NCBI RefSeq assembly: GCF_016862175.1
Contig: NZ_BOML01000021.1
Coordinates: forward strand, 124,001-188,000
Origin: Paractinoplanes durhamensis
Lineage (GTDB): Bacteria; Actinomycetota; Actinomycetes; Mycobacteriales; Micromonosporaceae
Direction of reading: 5' to 3'
Length of the DNA: 64,000 nucleotides
In this document: positions 17,886-27,672 of the stretch, one piece after another
Layout of the letters: each line of letters begins with the position of its first letter
Numbering within the stretch: the first letter of the stretch is position 1
Program-made: the position numbers and the translations under genes
Notes under the pieces: model-generated
The model's database searches: none
What the model was told of the DNA's origin: nothing
The model's input: the letters and a program-made list of their open reading frames with translations, nothing else

Positions 17886-18912
17886 GCCGATCCGTCGTCC
17901 AGCTGGCGAGCTGCGCGCGGACGTCGGCACGGGTCTCCTCGGCGAGGGCCTGGGCGTGGGCCCGTTCGAACACCTCGTCGAGCCGGATCGGCGTGCCCGC
18001 GTCGGCGGAGAGCACGGCGGCCTCGACCATCGCCAGGCTCATCAGATTTTCATGAACCTCGCCCGACGGCGGCACGCCGGTGCGCAGCGCCTCGGCGAAC
18101 GCGTGCAGGGAGGCCTCGACGTCGCCGAGCTCCGGGCCCGCCGGCGCGTCACCGCCGGCCGGCTCGTTGTCGCCGTCCCAGAGGGCGGTGCCGTGCTCGC
18201 CGCTGACCCGCCACTCGCCGTTCCACGACGTGGTCGCGCCGGGGCTGCACCACGTGCCGTGGTAGACGTAGCGGGCGCCGTTGTCCATCTCGAAGACCGC
18301 GATCGCGTTGGCGTCGCCCGCGAACCAGCTCCACGCCGGGTTCCAGGATTGGCAGTAGACCGAGACCGGCTCCGACCGCAGCAGGTAGCGGGCCGCGTCG
18401 AACGGGTGGATGGCCATGTCGACCAGCAGCGGCTGGGCCATCACGTCGCGGAACCCGCCGAAGTGCTCGCTGCGGGCGAACGTCGTGGTCACCGCCCCGA
18501 TCCGGCCGAGCCCGTCGGCCATCGCCCGCAGCCGGGCCAGCTGCGGGTTGCGCCGCCGGGACTGGCTGACCATGAAGAGCTGACCGGTCAGCTCGGCCGC
18601 CGCGGCCAGCGAGAGCGCCCGGCTGACGCTCTCGGCCAGGGGCTTCTCGCCGAGGACCGGCAGGCCGGCGAAGAGCGCCGCGGTGGTCACCGGGTGGTGC
18701 GCGGCGGGCACGGTCACGTTGATGACCGCCTCCGCGCCGGTGCGGCGGGCCAGCTCGACGGCGTCGGTGCCGACCGGCAGGCCGCCGGCCACCGCCCGGG
18801 CCGCGTCCTCGTTCAGGTCGGCGACGCCGGCCAGCTCGACCTCGTCCGAGGCGGCGATGGCGGTCAGCCAGCGGCGCCCGAACCCGCCCGCCCCGACCAG
18901 GACGACCCTCAC
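17869..18912 (-). CDS. Gfo/Idh/MocA-family oxidoreductase
   Basis: 347 residues from GTG 18912, which overlaps the stop of the ThuA-like gene (GTGA). Rossmann N-terminus [13 protein letters not shown]; the EKPL motif (LGEKPLAES) carries the catalytic Lys; [12 protein letters not shown] gives the downstream His. NAD(P)-dependent sugar or polyol dehydrogenase by family. Co-operonic with a ThuA-like protein, a common pairing in oligosaccharide and inositol-like catabolism. Substrate unknown. Confidence 0.88.
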   Translation of the reverse strand: MRVVLVGAGGFGRRWLTAIAASDEVELAGVADLNEDAARAVAGGLPVGTDAVELARRTGAEAVINVTVPAAHHPVTTAALFAGLPVLGEKPLAESVSRALSLAAAAELTGQLFMVSQSRRRNPQLARLRAMADGLGRIGAVTTTFARSEHFGGFRDVMAQPLLVDMAIHPFDAARYLLRSEPVSVYCQSWNPAWSWFAGDANAIAVFEMDNGARYVYHGTWCSPGATTSWNGEWRVSGEHGTALWDGDNEPAGGDAPAGPELGDVEASLHAFAEALRTGVPPSGEVHENLMSLAMVEAAVLSADAGTPIRLDEVFERAHAQALAEETRADVRAQLASWTTDRLSRTS

Positions 18913-19670
18913 TTCAGCGCACCCTGGTAGCCGCGGCCGTCGAAGAACTCGCCGGTCTCGTAGCGCAGCAGCTCCGGCGCGGAGCGGTCCGGCCGATCGG
19001 TCTTCGCCCAGGCCACGCCGTTGGCGATCACCCGGCGGACGTCCTTGTGGTGGTAGGTCGGATAGGCCTGGTCGCCCGGGCGGAAGTAGAAGATCTTCCC
19101 GTGGCCGCGGCGGAACGTGCAGCCGCTGCGGAAGACCTCGCCGCCGCTGAACGAGCTGACGAAGACGAGCTCGTCGGGGGCCGGGATGTCGAAGAACTCG
19201 CCGTACATCTCGTCCTCGTCGATGACGATCGGGTGCGGCACGCCCTGGGCGATCGGGTGCGTGGGGTCGACCGTCCAGATCAGCTCGCGGTCGTGCTCGT
19301 CGCGCCAGCGCAGCGTGCAGCTCGTACCCATCAGCTTCATGAAGATCTTCGACCAGTGCCCGGAGTGCAGCACGACCAGGCCCATCCCGGACAGCACATG
19401 GCGGTGCACCCGCTCGACGACCTCGTCGGCCACCTCGCCGTGGGCGGCGTGCCCCCACCAGGTGAGCACGTCGGTCGCGGCGAGGACGTCCTCGGTCAGG
19501 CCGTGCTCCGGCTGGTCGAGCGTCGCCGTCCGCACGACGCAGGTCTCGCCGAGGTTCTCCCGGATGCCGTCCGCGATCGTGGCGTGCATGCCGTCCGGAT
19601 AGCGCCGGGCCACGTCCTCCTCGATCTGTTCGTGTCGGTTCTCGCCCCAGACGGTCACGCGCAGTGTCAT
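18909..19670 (-). CDS. ThuA-like domain protein
   Basis: 253 residues from ATG 19670 (AAGGA 6 nt upstream). The N-terminus [14 protein letters not shown] and the central [11 protein letters not shown] and [10 protein letters not shown] segments match the ThuA (trehalose utilisation) family, a glutamine-amidotransferase-like fold. In rhizobial ThuAB the partner is also a Gfo/Idh/MocA enzyme acting on 3-keto sugars, so a keto-sugar step is plausible. The operon is preceded by an operator (19681-19694) identical to the one in front of the adjacent LacI gene. Confidence 0.85.
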   Translation of the reverse strand: MTLRVTVWGENRHEQIEEDVARRYPDGMHATIADGIRENLGETCVVRTATLDQPEHGLTEDVLAATDVLTWWGHAAHGEVADEVVERVHRHVLSGMGLVVLHSGHWSKIFMKLMGTSCTLRWRDEHDRELIWTVDPTHPIAQGVPHPIVIDEDEMYGEFFDIPAPDELVFVSSFSGGEVFRSGCTFRRGHGKIFYFRPGDQAYPTYHHKDVRRVIANGVAWAKTDRPDRSAPELLRYETGEFFDGRGYQGALK

Positions 19671-19680
19671 GGCGGTCCTT

Positions 19681-19694
19681 TCGATGCGTATCGA
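19681..19694. promoter_or_regulatory. LacI operator copy 1, in front of thuA-like operon
   Basis: TCGATGCGTATCGA, palindromic except for the two central pairs, about 10 nt upstream of the ThuA ATG. Identical 14-mer at 20737-20750. Confidence 0.75.
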
Positions 19695-19715
19695 CTGATC
19701 AGACAAAAATTACGT

Positions 19716-20714
19716 TCAGCGCATTACGGTGCCGCGGCGGGTCAGGCGGGGTGCGAGCAGCTGGATCGCCGGAATCTCCGGCCCGGGGACCGGATCGAGC
19801 AGCCGGAACAGGGTGTCCATCGCTGTCCGTGAGACGTCGCGCGGTTCTTCGGAGACGTTGGTGTATTCGCCGGCCTCGCGGTCGGGACTCACCCCGATGA
19901 CCGAGATGTGCACCCCGGGTACGACGTCGTGCCGGCGCAGGGCGTGCATCAGCGGCACCACCATCGCCCCGTTCGGCACCACCAGCCCGAGGCGCCCGCC
20001 GGCATGTCCGGCCAGAATACGGTCGACTGGCGGTTCGTAGCGGCCGTCGGCCGGTTCGACGACGGTGAGCGGAATGCCGCGGGCCTCGGCCTGCCGGTGG
20101 GCGGAACGCAGGAAGCGGACGGCGAAGTTGGCCCGGCGTTCGGACACCCCGGCTCGCCAGTTCACCACGATGATCTCGTCGTGGTGGGTGCCGGCCAGCT
20201 CGTCGACGGCCAGCCGGGCCGCCTCCTCGAAGTCGAGGTCCACGCAGTGCAGGCCGGCCGGGTCGGCGGGGACGCCGACCAGCACCACCGGGACGCCCAG
20301 CTCGGCCGCCACCGGGACCCGCTCGTCGTGCTCCAGGATGTCCATCAGCACGATCGCGTCGCACAGGGCCCGGCCCGCCAGGCGGCGCAGGCCGGCCGAA
20401 CCCTGGTCCGCGGTGACCAGCAGGACCTCGTAGTCGCGCTCGCGGGCGCAGTGGGCGATCGTCTCGATGAACGGCAGCAGGGTCGCCGCCTTTCCCTCGG
20501 CGTCGAACGGCACCACCAGGCCGATCACCTGGGTCCGGCGGCCGGCCAGGGACCGGGCGCCGGCGTGCGGCTCGTAGGTGAGCTGCTCCATCGCGGCCAG
20601 GACCTTCTGCCTGGTCTTCTCCGAGATCGAGCGCTTGCCGGTCATCACGTACGACACCGTGCTCTGCGAGACACCGGCCATGCGCGCGACGTCCTTGCTG
20701 GTGAAGGAAGCCAC
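19716..20714 (-). CDS. LacI-family regulator of the thuA/oxidoreductase operon
   Basis: 332 residues from GTG 20714 (GGGAGG upstream). HTH FTSKDVARMAGVSQSTVSYV; effector domain with VIGLVVPFD at its start and a C-terminal VSEEPRDVSRTAMDTL. It lies directly upstream of, and in the same orientation as, the ThuA operon. Identical operators precede both, so it probably represses itself and the operon. Confidence 0.9.
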   Translation of the reverse strand: MASFTSKDVARMAGVSQSTVSYVMTGKRSISEKTRQKVLAAMEQLTYEPHAGARSLAGRRTQVIGLVVPFDAEGKAATLLPFIETIAHCARERDYEVLLVTADQGSAGLRRLAGRALCDAIVLMDILEHDERVPVAAELGVPVVLVGVPADPAGLHCVDLDFEEAARLAVDELAGTHHDEIIVVNWRAGVSERRANFAVRFLRSAHRQAEARGIPLTVVEPADGRYEPPVDRILAGHAGGRLGLVVPNGAMVVPLMHALRRHDVVPGVHISVIGVSPDREAGEYTNVSEEPRDVSRTAMDTLFRLLDPVPGPEIPAIQLLAPRLTRRGTVMR

Positions 20715-20736
20715 GGCACCTCCCGGGAGGAAATCG

Positions 20737-20750
20737 TCGATGCGTATCGA
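20737..20750. promoter_or_regulatory. LacI operator copy 2, in front of the lacI gene
   Basis: Same 14-mer TCGATGCGTATCGA as at 19681-19694, 22 nt upstream of the GTG start; indicates autoregulation. Confidence 0.75.
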
Positions 20751-20752
20751 CG

Positions 20753-21673
20753 CTAACCCTCCGACGGGCTCCGCTCAAGTGCCTGGCGGTCCCAGTGCCC
20801 CACGTCGGCGGCCGCCAGGTAGGTCGACTCCAGGAAGTCGTGCAGGGCCCGGTCGGGGTCGGGGGCGGTCGCCACCGCCTCGTACGGGAGGAGGAACTCG
20901 CGGAGATCCTCGTCGTAGTAGGTGGCGGCGGGCCACACCGGGGCCTGCGCGTAGCCCGGGGGCTCGGGGTAGGCGTACGCGTAAAAGGCTCCTTCGTCGC
21001 CGCCGCCCGGCCAGAAGCCGAAGCTCGCCAGCTCGTGCGAATAGCCCTCGTGCATCACCGACGGCGGGCAGTTGGGCGCGACGCCCGGGTGCGGCGGCGC
21101 GAGGCGGCCGGAGAAGCGGGTGTGCGCGAGGTCCATCGCGCCCCAGAAGAAGTGCACCGGGCTGGCCTTGCCGACGAACGCGTTGCGGAACTCCGCCAAC
21201 GCCCGCTCCACCCGCAGCAACTGCTGCCAGAACAGCCGGACCGCGTCGGCGTCGTAGCTCGCGTGCGTGGTGTCCTCGGCGAACGGGATGGCGTTCTCGA
21301 CCTCGTTCGGCACCGCGTGGATCTGCACCCGCACCCCCAGGGTGGCCAGCGCGTCCATCGTCTCGGCGTAGAACGTGGCGACCGGCTTCGGCTCCAGTGC
21401 CACCGCGGCCGCCCGGCCGTCGCCGGTTCGCAGCCGGAGCACGTGGTCGAGGAAGTCGAACTCGATGTCGAGCGTGCCACCCTCGTACGGCATCGCCGAC
21501 GTGCTCAGCCCGCGGGCGGTCGGATAGAGCGTGACGTGCCACCAGTGATTGATCGGCGGGGTCAGCGCCATCCGGATCTTCCCGACGATCTGGGTCCACA
21601 TGTGCAGCGTGTCCCGGGTGGCGGTCCAGTCCGCGACGCGCAGGCGGGGCCACTCGATCTTGTCAGCGCTCAT
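20753..21673 (-). CDS. DUF5996 family protein
   Basis: 306 residues from ATG 21673, overlapping the TetR stop by 11 bp. Landmarks: WPRLRVADWTATRDTLHMWTQIVGK at the start (residues 8 on), PPINHWWHVTLYPTARGL, and SPVHFFWGAMDLAHTRFSGR in the middle, all typical of DUF5996 proteins. Function unknown; conserved Trp, His and Asp suggest an enzyme. Probably cotranscribed with the TetR regulator and controlled by the same palindrome. Confidence 0.8.
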   Translation of the reverse strand: MSADKIEWPRLRVADWTATRDTLHMWTQIVGKIRMALTPPINHWWHVTLYPTARGLSTSAMPYEGGTLDIEFDFLDHVLRLRTGDGRAAAVALEPKPVATFYAETMDALATLGVRVQIHAVPNEVENAIPFAEDTTHASYDADAVRLFWQQLLRVERALAEFRNAFVGKASPVHFFWGAMDLAHTRFSGRLAPPHPGVAPNCPPSVMHEGYSHELASFGFWPGGGDEGAFYAYAYPEPPGYAQAPVWPAATYYDEDLREFLLPYEAVATAPDPDRALHDFLESTYLAAADVGHWDRQALERSPSEG

Positions 21674-22256
21674 CGGCCGAGCTTTGCACACGCGTGGGCT
21701 GGGGTTGCCGGAGGCCGGTGACCAGCAGCGTGACGATGCGCCGCACGTCGTAGCCGGGATCCTGCACGGTCCAGGCGACCAGGTCGCCGACCGCCCTGAT
21801 CAACTCGTACGGCCGGATGTCGGCCACCACCTCGCCGGACTTCGTCGCGGCGTCGAGCAGCTCGGCCAGGACCGGGACGAGGCGGTCGAGGAACAGCTGG
21901 TGCAGCGCCGTGTAGCCGGCCGCGTCGCCCTTCCACACCGTGGCCACGCCGTGCTTGGTGGCGAGGAAGTCGACGAAGAGGTGGACCCAGTCGAGCAGGG
22001 CGGCGAACGGTGACTCGGCCGCGGCGAGCAGGGCCGGGCCGGCCTCGGCGCAGGCGTCGATCTGATGCCGGTAGACCGCCACCATCAGGTCGGCCCGGGT
22101 CGGGAAGTGCCGGTAGAGCGTGCCCATGCCGACCCCGGCCGCGGCGGCCACCTCGCGGACCGTGGCGTTGACCCCGGAGGTCGCGAACACCCTGGCTGCG
22201 GCGTCGAGCAGGGCGCGTTCGTTGCGCTCGACGTCGGCGCGGCGTTTCGGGGTCAC
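21663..22256 (-). CDS. TetR-family repressor
   Basis: 197 residues from GTG 22256; longer in-frame starts would run into the operator. N-terminal HTH: ATVREVAAAAGVGMGTLYRHF. C-terminal ligand domain resembles the SBP_2/YjdC-like group (KHGVATVWKGDAAGYTALHQL). Divergent from an alpha/beta hydrolase across the long inverted repeat at 22284-22322, the expected operator. Confidence 0.9.
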   Translation of the reverse strand: MTPKRRADVERNERALLDAAARVFATSGVNATVREVAAAAGVGMGTLYRHFPTRADLMVAVYRHQIDACAEAGPALLAAAESPFAALLDWVHLFVDFLATKHGVATVWKGDAAGYTALHQLFLDRLVPVLAELLDAATKSGEVVADIRPYELIRAVGDLVAWTVQDPGYDVRRIVTLLVTGLRQPQPTRVQSSADER

Positions 22257-22283
22257 TCGCTGATTGTGCCACTGTTGCGAAAC

Positions 22284-22322
22284 GGAGCGGCGCTCCGTAT
22301 GGTCAATACGGAGCGCCGCTCC
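22284..22322. promoter_or_regulatory. Long palindromic operator between tetR and the hydrolase
   Basis: A perfect 17-bp inverted repeat (22284-22300 and 22306-22322) with a 5-bp spacer. Each arm itself contains GGAGCGSCGCTCC, a near-palindrome, so two TetR dimers could sit side by side. It overlaps both divergent promoters. Confidence 0.8.
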
Positions 22323-22350
22323 ACTTTTGTCTCTCGTTAAGGACCCCCCA

Positions 22351-23229
22351 ATGCCGATCCTGTCTCTCAAGCCCGTCGTGCTGCCGGTGCCCGGCCGCGG
22401 CGACGACCTCCAGGTGCGCGTCTCCGCCCCGGCGACCGGCTCCGGCCTGCCGGTGATCGTCTTCGCGCACGGCTTCGGCCAGTCGATGGACTCCTACGAC
22501 CCGCTCGTGGATCACTGGGCGGCCAACGGCTTCGTCGTGATCCAGCCGACCTTCCTCGACTCCGCGACCCTCGGCATCACCCCGGCCGACCCGCGCTACC
22601 CGACCATCTGGCGGACCCGGATCGACGACCTCGAGCGGGTCATCGACGATCTCGACGTCGTGCTCGCCGCGGTGCCCGGGCTGGCCGGGCGGGTCGACCG
22701 CGAGCGACTCGCGGTCGCCGGGCACTCCTGGGGCGGGCAGTCGGCCGGCATGCTGCTCGGCGCGCGGGTCGTCGGCCCGGACGGCCGGCCCGGCGAGGAC
22801 CGCACCGATCACCGGGTCAAGGCCGGCGTGCTGCTGGCCACCACCGGGCTCGCCGGGGACGACCTGGTCGAGTTCGCGCGGACGAACTTCTCGTTCATGA
22901 GCCCGGACTTCGACCAGTTGAAGACCCCGACCCTGGTGGTCGCGGGCGACGACGACCAGTCGGCGCTCTCCACCCGCGGCCCGGACTGGTTCACCGACGT
23001 CCACCGGCTCAGCCCGGGCGCGCAGCACCTCGTCACGGTGTTCGGCGGGCAGCACTCGCTCGGCGGCATCCACGCCTACCGGGCGACCGACACCACCGAC
23101 GAGAGCCCGGCCCGCGTCGACCTGATCCGCCGCACCACGACCGCGTTCCTGCGGACCGCGCTGGGCGTCGATGCCGGTGCGTGGGATTCGGCCGCCGCGT
23201 CGACGGAATCGGCCGGCGCTATTCGCTGA
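22351..23229 (+). CDS. Alpha/beta hydrolase, chlorophyllase/PAF-acetylhydrolase-like
   Basis: 292 residues from ATG 22351 (AAGGA 8 nt upstream). Oxyanion strand VIVFAHGFGQSMDSY, nucleophile elbow GHSWGG, late acid in VAGDDDQSA and His in GGQHSLGG. No signal peptide. Its transcription should be blocked by the divergent TetR protein and released by a small molecule, perhaps its substrate. The last 11 bp overlap the convergent STAS gene. Confidence 0.85.
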   Translation: MPILSLKPVVLPVPGRGDDLQVRVSAPATGSGLPVIVFAHGFGQSMDSYDPLVDHWAANGFVVIQPTFLDSATLGITPADPRYPTIWRTRIDDLERVIDDLDVVLAAVPGLAGRVDRERLAVAGHSWGGQSAGMLLGARVVGPDGRPGEDRTDHRVKAGVLLATTGLAGDDLVEFARTNFSFMSPDFDQLKTPTLVVAGDDDQSALSTRGPDWFTDVHRLSPGAQHLVTVFGGQHSLGGIHAYRATDTTDESPARVDLIRRTTTAFLRTALGVDAGAWDSAAASTESAGAIR

Positions 23230-23518
23230 TCGTTGTCACGTCGTCGAGGCCGGCGATGGTCAGCACCGGGGCCAGCAGCGGGTTTGCGATCAGGTGCAGG
23301 TGCTCGACGTGCGGGAAGAGGACGGACAGGCCGGCGCTGTCCAGGTATTCCACCGCGGTGAGGTCGACGACGAACGGGGTGTCGGCGGCGGTCTGCCGGG
23401 CGCCGGCCAGCGCGGTGGCGAAGGCGCCGGCGTTGCTCATGTCGACCTCGCCGGTGGCGGTGAGCACCACGGCGCCGTCCGGGCGGCGGCTCGTCGTAAA
23501 GGTCAGGGCAGTGCTCAT
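23219..23518 (-). CDS. STAS-domain anti-sigma factor antagonist
   Basis: 99 residues. Phosphorylatable Ser61 in VEYLDSAGLSVL matches SpoIIAA/RsbV. The ATG overlaps the stop of the 1350-residue signalling protein (ATGA). That protein ends in an RsbW-type kinase and contains a PP2C phosphatase, both of which would act on this serine. It is thus the natural substrate of its upstream neighbour in a partner-switching module. Confidence 0.88.
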   Translation of the reverse strand: MSTALTFTTSRRPDGAVVLTATGEVDMSNAGAFATALAGARQTAADTPFVVDLTAVEYLDSAGLSVLFPHVEHLHLIANPLLAPVLTIAGLDDVTTISE

Positions 23519-26500
23519 CGGGGAATCCTCGCTTGCAGGCCGACGATGGTTCCGGCGGTGCCGGTGGTCACGGTTACCTCGGTCATCAGCGCCCTCATCA
23601 GGTTGAGACCGCGGCCGCGGTGCGGGTTGTCGGCCGGCTGCGGGGTCCGCCAGAGGCCGCGGTCCGTGATGGTCAGGTGCACGTCGTCGGCGGTGGCGGC
23701 GGCCTGCAGCCGGACCGTGCCGGCCGGCCGATGGCGGTGCCCGTGCTCGATGGCGTTGGCGCAGGCCTCGCCCGCGGCGACCAGGATGTTCTGGGCGACC
23801 GACGGGTCGATGCCGCAGCGGGCGAGCCAGCCGCGCAACGCCGAGCGCACCGGGGCGAGCCGGGTCGGCTCGGCCGGGAAGTCGAGCTCGAGCGGGCCGG
23901 GGTGCCGGTAGAGCAGCAGCGCCACGTCGTCGTCGTAGCCGCCGGCCGGGGCCATCCCGTCCATCACGTCGTCGGCCAGCTCCTCCAGGGTGTCGTCGCG
24001 GCCCTGCTGGACGGCGGTGGTGACCCGGTCGATGCCGGCGGTCAGCGGCTGGCGGCGCCGCTCGACCAGCCCGTCGGTGTAGAGCAGCAGGGTCGCCCGG
24101 GCCGGCACGGCGTAGTGCGCCGCCGGCCGGTCGGTGCGGGAACGGACCCCGAGCGGCCGGGACCGGCCCTGGTCGAGCAGGACGGCGGTGCCGTCGGCGT
24201 GGGTGACCACGGCCGGCGGATGGCCGGCGCTGGAGTACGCCAGGTCGCCGGTGGCCGGGTCGAGGACGCCGCAGAAGACGGTGGCGCAGGTGGCGCCGGG
24301 CAGCCGCACCGCGAACCGGTCGAGGGCGGTCAGGGTCTGCGCCGGGTCGGCGGTCTGCAGCAGCAGCGCCCGGCAGGCGCTGCGCAGCTGACCCATCACG
24401 GTGGCGGCCTGCAGGCCGTGCCCGACGCAGTCGCCGACGACGATGCCGATCCGGCCGTCCGGCAGGGTGACCGTGTCGTACCAGTCGCCGCCGACCTTCA
24501 GCGGCCGGGTCGCCGGTGCGTAGCGCACCGCGAAGCCGGCCGGCAGCTCGGCCGGGCCGAGGATGGCCCGCTGCAGGGCCAGCGCGGTCTCGCGCTGCTG
24601 GTCGATCTGGTGGATCCGGTTCAGGCCCTGGCCGAGGTGGCCGGCCAGCAGGGCCAGCAGGGTCTGGTCCTGCTCGGTGAAGGGCCGGTTCTCGGCCAGC
24701 TCGACGAAGAGCACCATCGTCCCGTCCGGGTGCTCCAGCGCGATGCCGGCCCCGCCCGCCTGCTCGGCGACCGAGGTGAGCAGCGGCTTCTCGCGCAGCG
24801 TGGCCAGCTCCTGGCGGCGCGCCGCGCTCAGGTCGTCCCAGCTCAGCTCCGGGTCGGTGGTGACGACGGCCGGGGAGTCGGCGTCGCCGAAGACCACCGC
24901 GCAGACCTGCGTCGCCTGCCACAGCTCGCGCAGCGTGACCAGCACCCCCTGCAGCGCGCCGGTCAGGCTTTCCGCCTGGGAGAGACGCACGCTGAGCACG
25001 GCGAGCGCGCTTTCCCGCTGTACGGCGTAGTGCTCGGCGGTCACGTCCCGGAAGGTGCCGACGATGACGTGCCGGCCGGTCTCCGGATCGGCGACCTTGT
25101 TGAACGCGGCGGCGACCCAGAGCCGGTGCCCGTCGCGGTGGATGACCGGAATGGTGTACGTGCCCCGGCTCTGCTCGATCAGCATCCCGAAGGCGCCGGT
25201 CACCTGCTGGTAGCCCTCCGGGTCGGCGGCCGGGTCCGGCCACCAGGGGTGCACCGGCACGTAGGGCAGGCCCTCCGGCCCGTAGCCGAGGATGTCGGCG
25301 AAGGTGGAGTTCATCTCGATGATCGCGCCGTCGTCGTCGCAGACGAAGAAGGCCTCCTGCAGCGAGTCGATCAGCGCGGTCCGCCAGCGGGCGTGGTGAT
25401 TGCGCAGCCGGGCCAGCTCCACGTTGGCCCGCACCCGGGCCAGCAGCTCGGCCGCGGAGAACGGCTTGACCAGGTAGTCGTCGGCACCGGCTTCGAGGCC
25501 CTCGATGGCCGCCTCCTGCCCGGCGCGGGCGGACAGCAGCAGCACCGGCGTGCCCGCCGTCCGCGGGTCGGCGCGCAGCGCGGCGACCAACTCGAGACCG
25601 CCGAGGCGGGGCATCATCACGTCGCTGACGACCAGGTCGGGGTTCTGCGCGCGGGCCGACTCCAGCGCGGCCTGCCCGTCGCCGACCGCCTCCACCCGGT
25701 GCCCGGCCGAGCGCAACAGCCGGGTGAGGTAGTCGCGCATGTCGGCGTTGTCGTCGGCGATCAGCACCCGGGCCCCGGTGGCCGGCGCCACGACCTCCGG
25801 CGCTTCCTCGGCCGCGCCCGGCACCCAGCGAAGAGCTTCCTGCACGTACGGGTCGGCTGTGGCCGAGACCCCGGTGGTGCCGCCGCCGGCCGGCAGATGC
25901 CCGGCGCCGAACGGCAGCCGGATGACGAAGGTGGTGCCCGCGCCGACCGTGCTGTCCGCGGTGATGGTGCCGCCGTTCAGCTCGACCAGCTCCTTGACCA
26001 GGGCCAGGCCGATGCCGCTGCCCTCGTTGGAGCGGGAGCGGGCGTTCTCGATGCGGTGGAACCGCTCGAACAGCCGCGGCATCTCGTCGGCGGGCACCCC
26101 GATGCCGGTGTCGGTGACGGTGACGACCGCCCGGTCGCCGTCGGCGCGCACGGCGACCCGCACGGTGCCGGTGAAGGTGAACTTCAGCGCGTTGCTGAGC
26201 AGGTTGAGGACGACCTTCTCCCACATCTCCCGGTCGAGGTGGACCGGCTGGGCGAGCGGTGGGCAGTCGACCTCGAAGGCCAGGCCGGCCCGCTCGATCG
26301 CGGAGCGGAAGACGCTGGCCAGCTCGGTGGTGGTGGCGCTCAGGTCGACCGGTTCGAAGCCGGCCTGCATGCGCCCGGCCTCGATGCGGGAGAAGTCGAG
26401 CAGCGTGTTGACGAGCTTGCCGAGGCGCAGCCCGTTGCGGTGGATCACGTCGAGGTCGGCGCGGACGCCCTCGTCCCGGATGTCGGTCCGGCTGTGCAGT

Positions 26501-27567
26501 TCCTCGGCCGGCCCCATGATCAGGGTGAGCGGGGTGCGGAACTCGTGGCTGATGTTGGAGAAGAACGCGGTCTTCGCCCGGTCCAGCTCGGTCAGCTCCT
26601 CGGCCCGGCGCTGCTGGGCCTCGTAGTTGCGGGCGCTGGCGACGCCGGCCGCGACGTGCCCGGCGACGAGCGTGAGGAAGCCGCGGTACGCCTCGTCCAG
26701 CTCGCGGAAGCGGTTGATCGCGGCCACCAGGAACCCGTACGGCGCGCCGCCCTGCTGGAGCAGCGGCAGGAGCAGGGCCTCGCGCGGCGGCTCGGCCCAA
26801 TCTCCGGTCGGCAGGTCGCCGGCCGGCAGGTCGCCGGTCAGCGGCACCAGCACCGACTCGCCCCGGGCGAGCTGCGCGGCCGGCCAGGCGTGCGCGGCGA
26901 TCGGGTGCCCGGCGTCGATGCCGGTGGTGGCGGCGAGCCGGGCCGCGCCGTCGTCGAGCAGGTAGGTGAGGGTGAACGGCAGGTCCCGCCGGTTGTGGCC
27001 GAGCTGCGCCCCGGCGAACGCGAGCATCTGCGACTCGGTGCGCACGGCGCTGGGGTCGGAGCCGAGGTCGCGCAGCGTCGCCATCCGGCGCTCGCCGATG
27101 ACCCGCTCGGTCTCCTCGCTGACCACGCACAGCATGCCGACCAGCGCGCCGTCGTCGTCGCGCAGCGGGCTGTAGGAGAAGGTGTGGTAGCTCTCCTCGG
27201 TGTAGCCGGACCGCTCCAGGAAGAGCAGCAGCGCCTCGTCCCAGGTGGCCTCGCCGGCGGCGAGCACGGTGTCGATGCGCGGGCCGATGTCGCCCCAGAT
27301 CTCGGCCCACACGTCGCTGGCCGGGCGGCCGAGCGCCCACGGGTATTTCTGGCCCAGGGTGTCGCGCCGGTAGGCGGCATTGCAGAAGAACGTCAGCTGC
27401 GGGCCCCACGCCATCCACATCGGGAACCGGGACGACAACAGGATGCTGACCGACGTCCGCAGACTCTGCGGCCACTGCTCGGGCGGGCCCAGCGGGGTCG
27501 CCGCCCAGTCCACCGCCGCGAGGTCGCGTCCGACGTCGTCGCCGGCGGCGAACACGTCCTCACTCAT
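23515..27567 (-). CDS. Hybrid histidine kinase / receiver / PP2C phosphatase / RsbW-like kinase fusion
   Basis: 1350 residues from ATG 27567. Order: PAS-like sensor (about 20-155), GAF (165-315), HisKA with His341 in [11 protein letters not shown], HATPase with DTGIG (486-490) and GSGIGLAL, receiver with Asp649 (SDVMMP) and Lys701, PAS (730-845), GAF (855-985), PP2C/SpoIIE phosphatase with Asp1028 (GGDWYD), Asp1046 (VGDCVGHG) and YDDDVALL (1211-1218), then an RsbW-type HATPase with [10 protein letters not shown] (1267-1276). Cytoplasmic; no membrane segment. It unites two-component input with both enzymes of a partner switch. The STAS target follows with ATGA overlap and the sigma gene lies upstream, so it probably sets sigma-factor activity. 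Confidence 0.9.
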   Translation of the reverse strand: MSEDVFAAGDDVGRDLAAVDWAATPLGPPEQWPQSLRTSVSILLSSRFPMWMAWGPQLTFFCNAAYRRDTLGQKYPWALGRPASDVWAEIWGDIGPRIDTVLAAGEATWDEALLLFLERSGYTEESYHTFSYSPLRDDDGALVGMLCVVSEETERVIGERRMATLRDLGSDPSAVRTESQMLAFAGAQLGHNRRDLPFTLTYLLDDGAARLAATTGIDAGHPIAAHAWPAAQLARGESVLVPLTGDLPAGDLPTGDWAEPPREALLLPLLQQGGAPYGFLVAAINRFRELDEAYRGFLTLVAGHVAAGVASARNYEAQQRRAEELTELDRAKTAFFSNISHEFRTPLTLIMGPAEELHSRTDIRDEGVRADLDVIHRNGLRLGKLVNTLLDFSRIEAGRMQAGFEPVDLSATTTELASVFRSAIERAGLAFEVDCPPLAQPVHLDREMWEKVVLNLLSNALKFTFTGTVRVAVRADGDRAVVTVTDTGIGVPADEMPRLFERFHRIENARSRSNEGSGIGLALVKELVELNGGTITADSTVGAGTTFVIRLPFGAGHLPAGGGTTGVSATADPYVQEALRWVPGAAEEAPEVVAPATGARVLIADDNADMRDYLTRLLRSAGHRVEAVGDGQAALESARAQNPDLVVSDVMMPRLGGLELVAALRADPRTAGTPVLLLSARAGQEAAIEGLEAGADDYLVKPFSAAELLARVRANVELARLRNHHARWRTALIDSLQEAFFVCDDDGAIIEMNSTFADILGYGPEGLPYVPVHPWWPDPAADPEGYQQVTGAFGMLIEQSRGTYTIPVIHRDGHRLWVAAAFNKVADPETGRHVIVGTFRDVTAEHYAVQRESALAVLSVRLSQAESLTGALQGVLVTLRELWQATQVCAVVFGDADSPAVVTTDPELSWDDLSAARRQELATLREKPLLTSVAEQAGGAGIALEHPDGTMVLFVELAENRPFTEQDQTLLALLAGHLGQGLNRIHQIDQQRETALALQRAILGPAELPAGFAVRYAPATRPLKVGGDWYDTVTLPDGRIGIVVGDCVGHGLQAATVMGQLRSACRALLLQTADPAQTLTALDRFAVRLPGATCATVFCGVLDPATGDLAYSSAGHPPAVVTHADGTAVLLDQGRSRPLGVRSRTDRPAAHYAVPARATLLLYTDGLVERRRQPLTAGIDRVTTAVQQGRDDTLEELADDVMDGMAPAGGYDDDVALLLYRHPGPLELDFPAEPTRLAPVRSALRGWLARCGIDPSVAQNILVAAGEACANAIEHGHRHRPAGTVRLQAAATADDVHLTITDRGLWRTPQPADNPHRGRGLNLMRALMTEVTVTTGTAGTIVGLQARIPR

Positions 27568-27672
27568 TACCCGGGCTCCCCCTGTGATCGGCCGCCGCAG
27601 GCTCGTACGATACGCACCCGCTCCGGCGGCCGGCCCCCGGACCGGGCTAAGTCTGGCCGTGGCGGCGACCCC

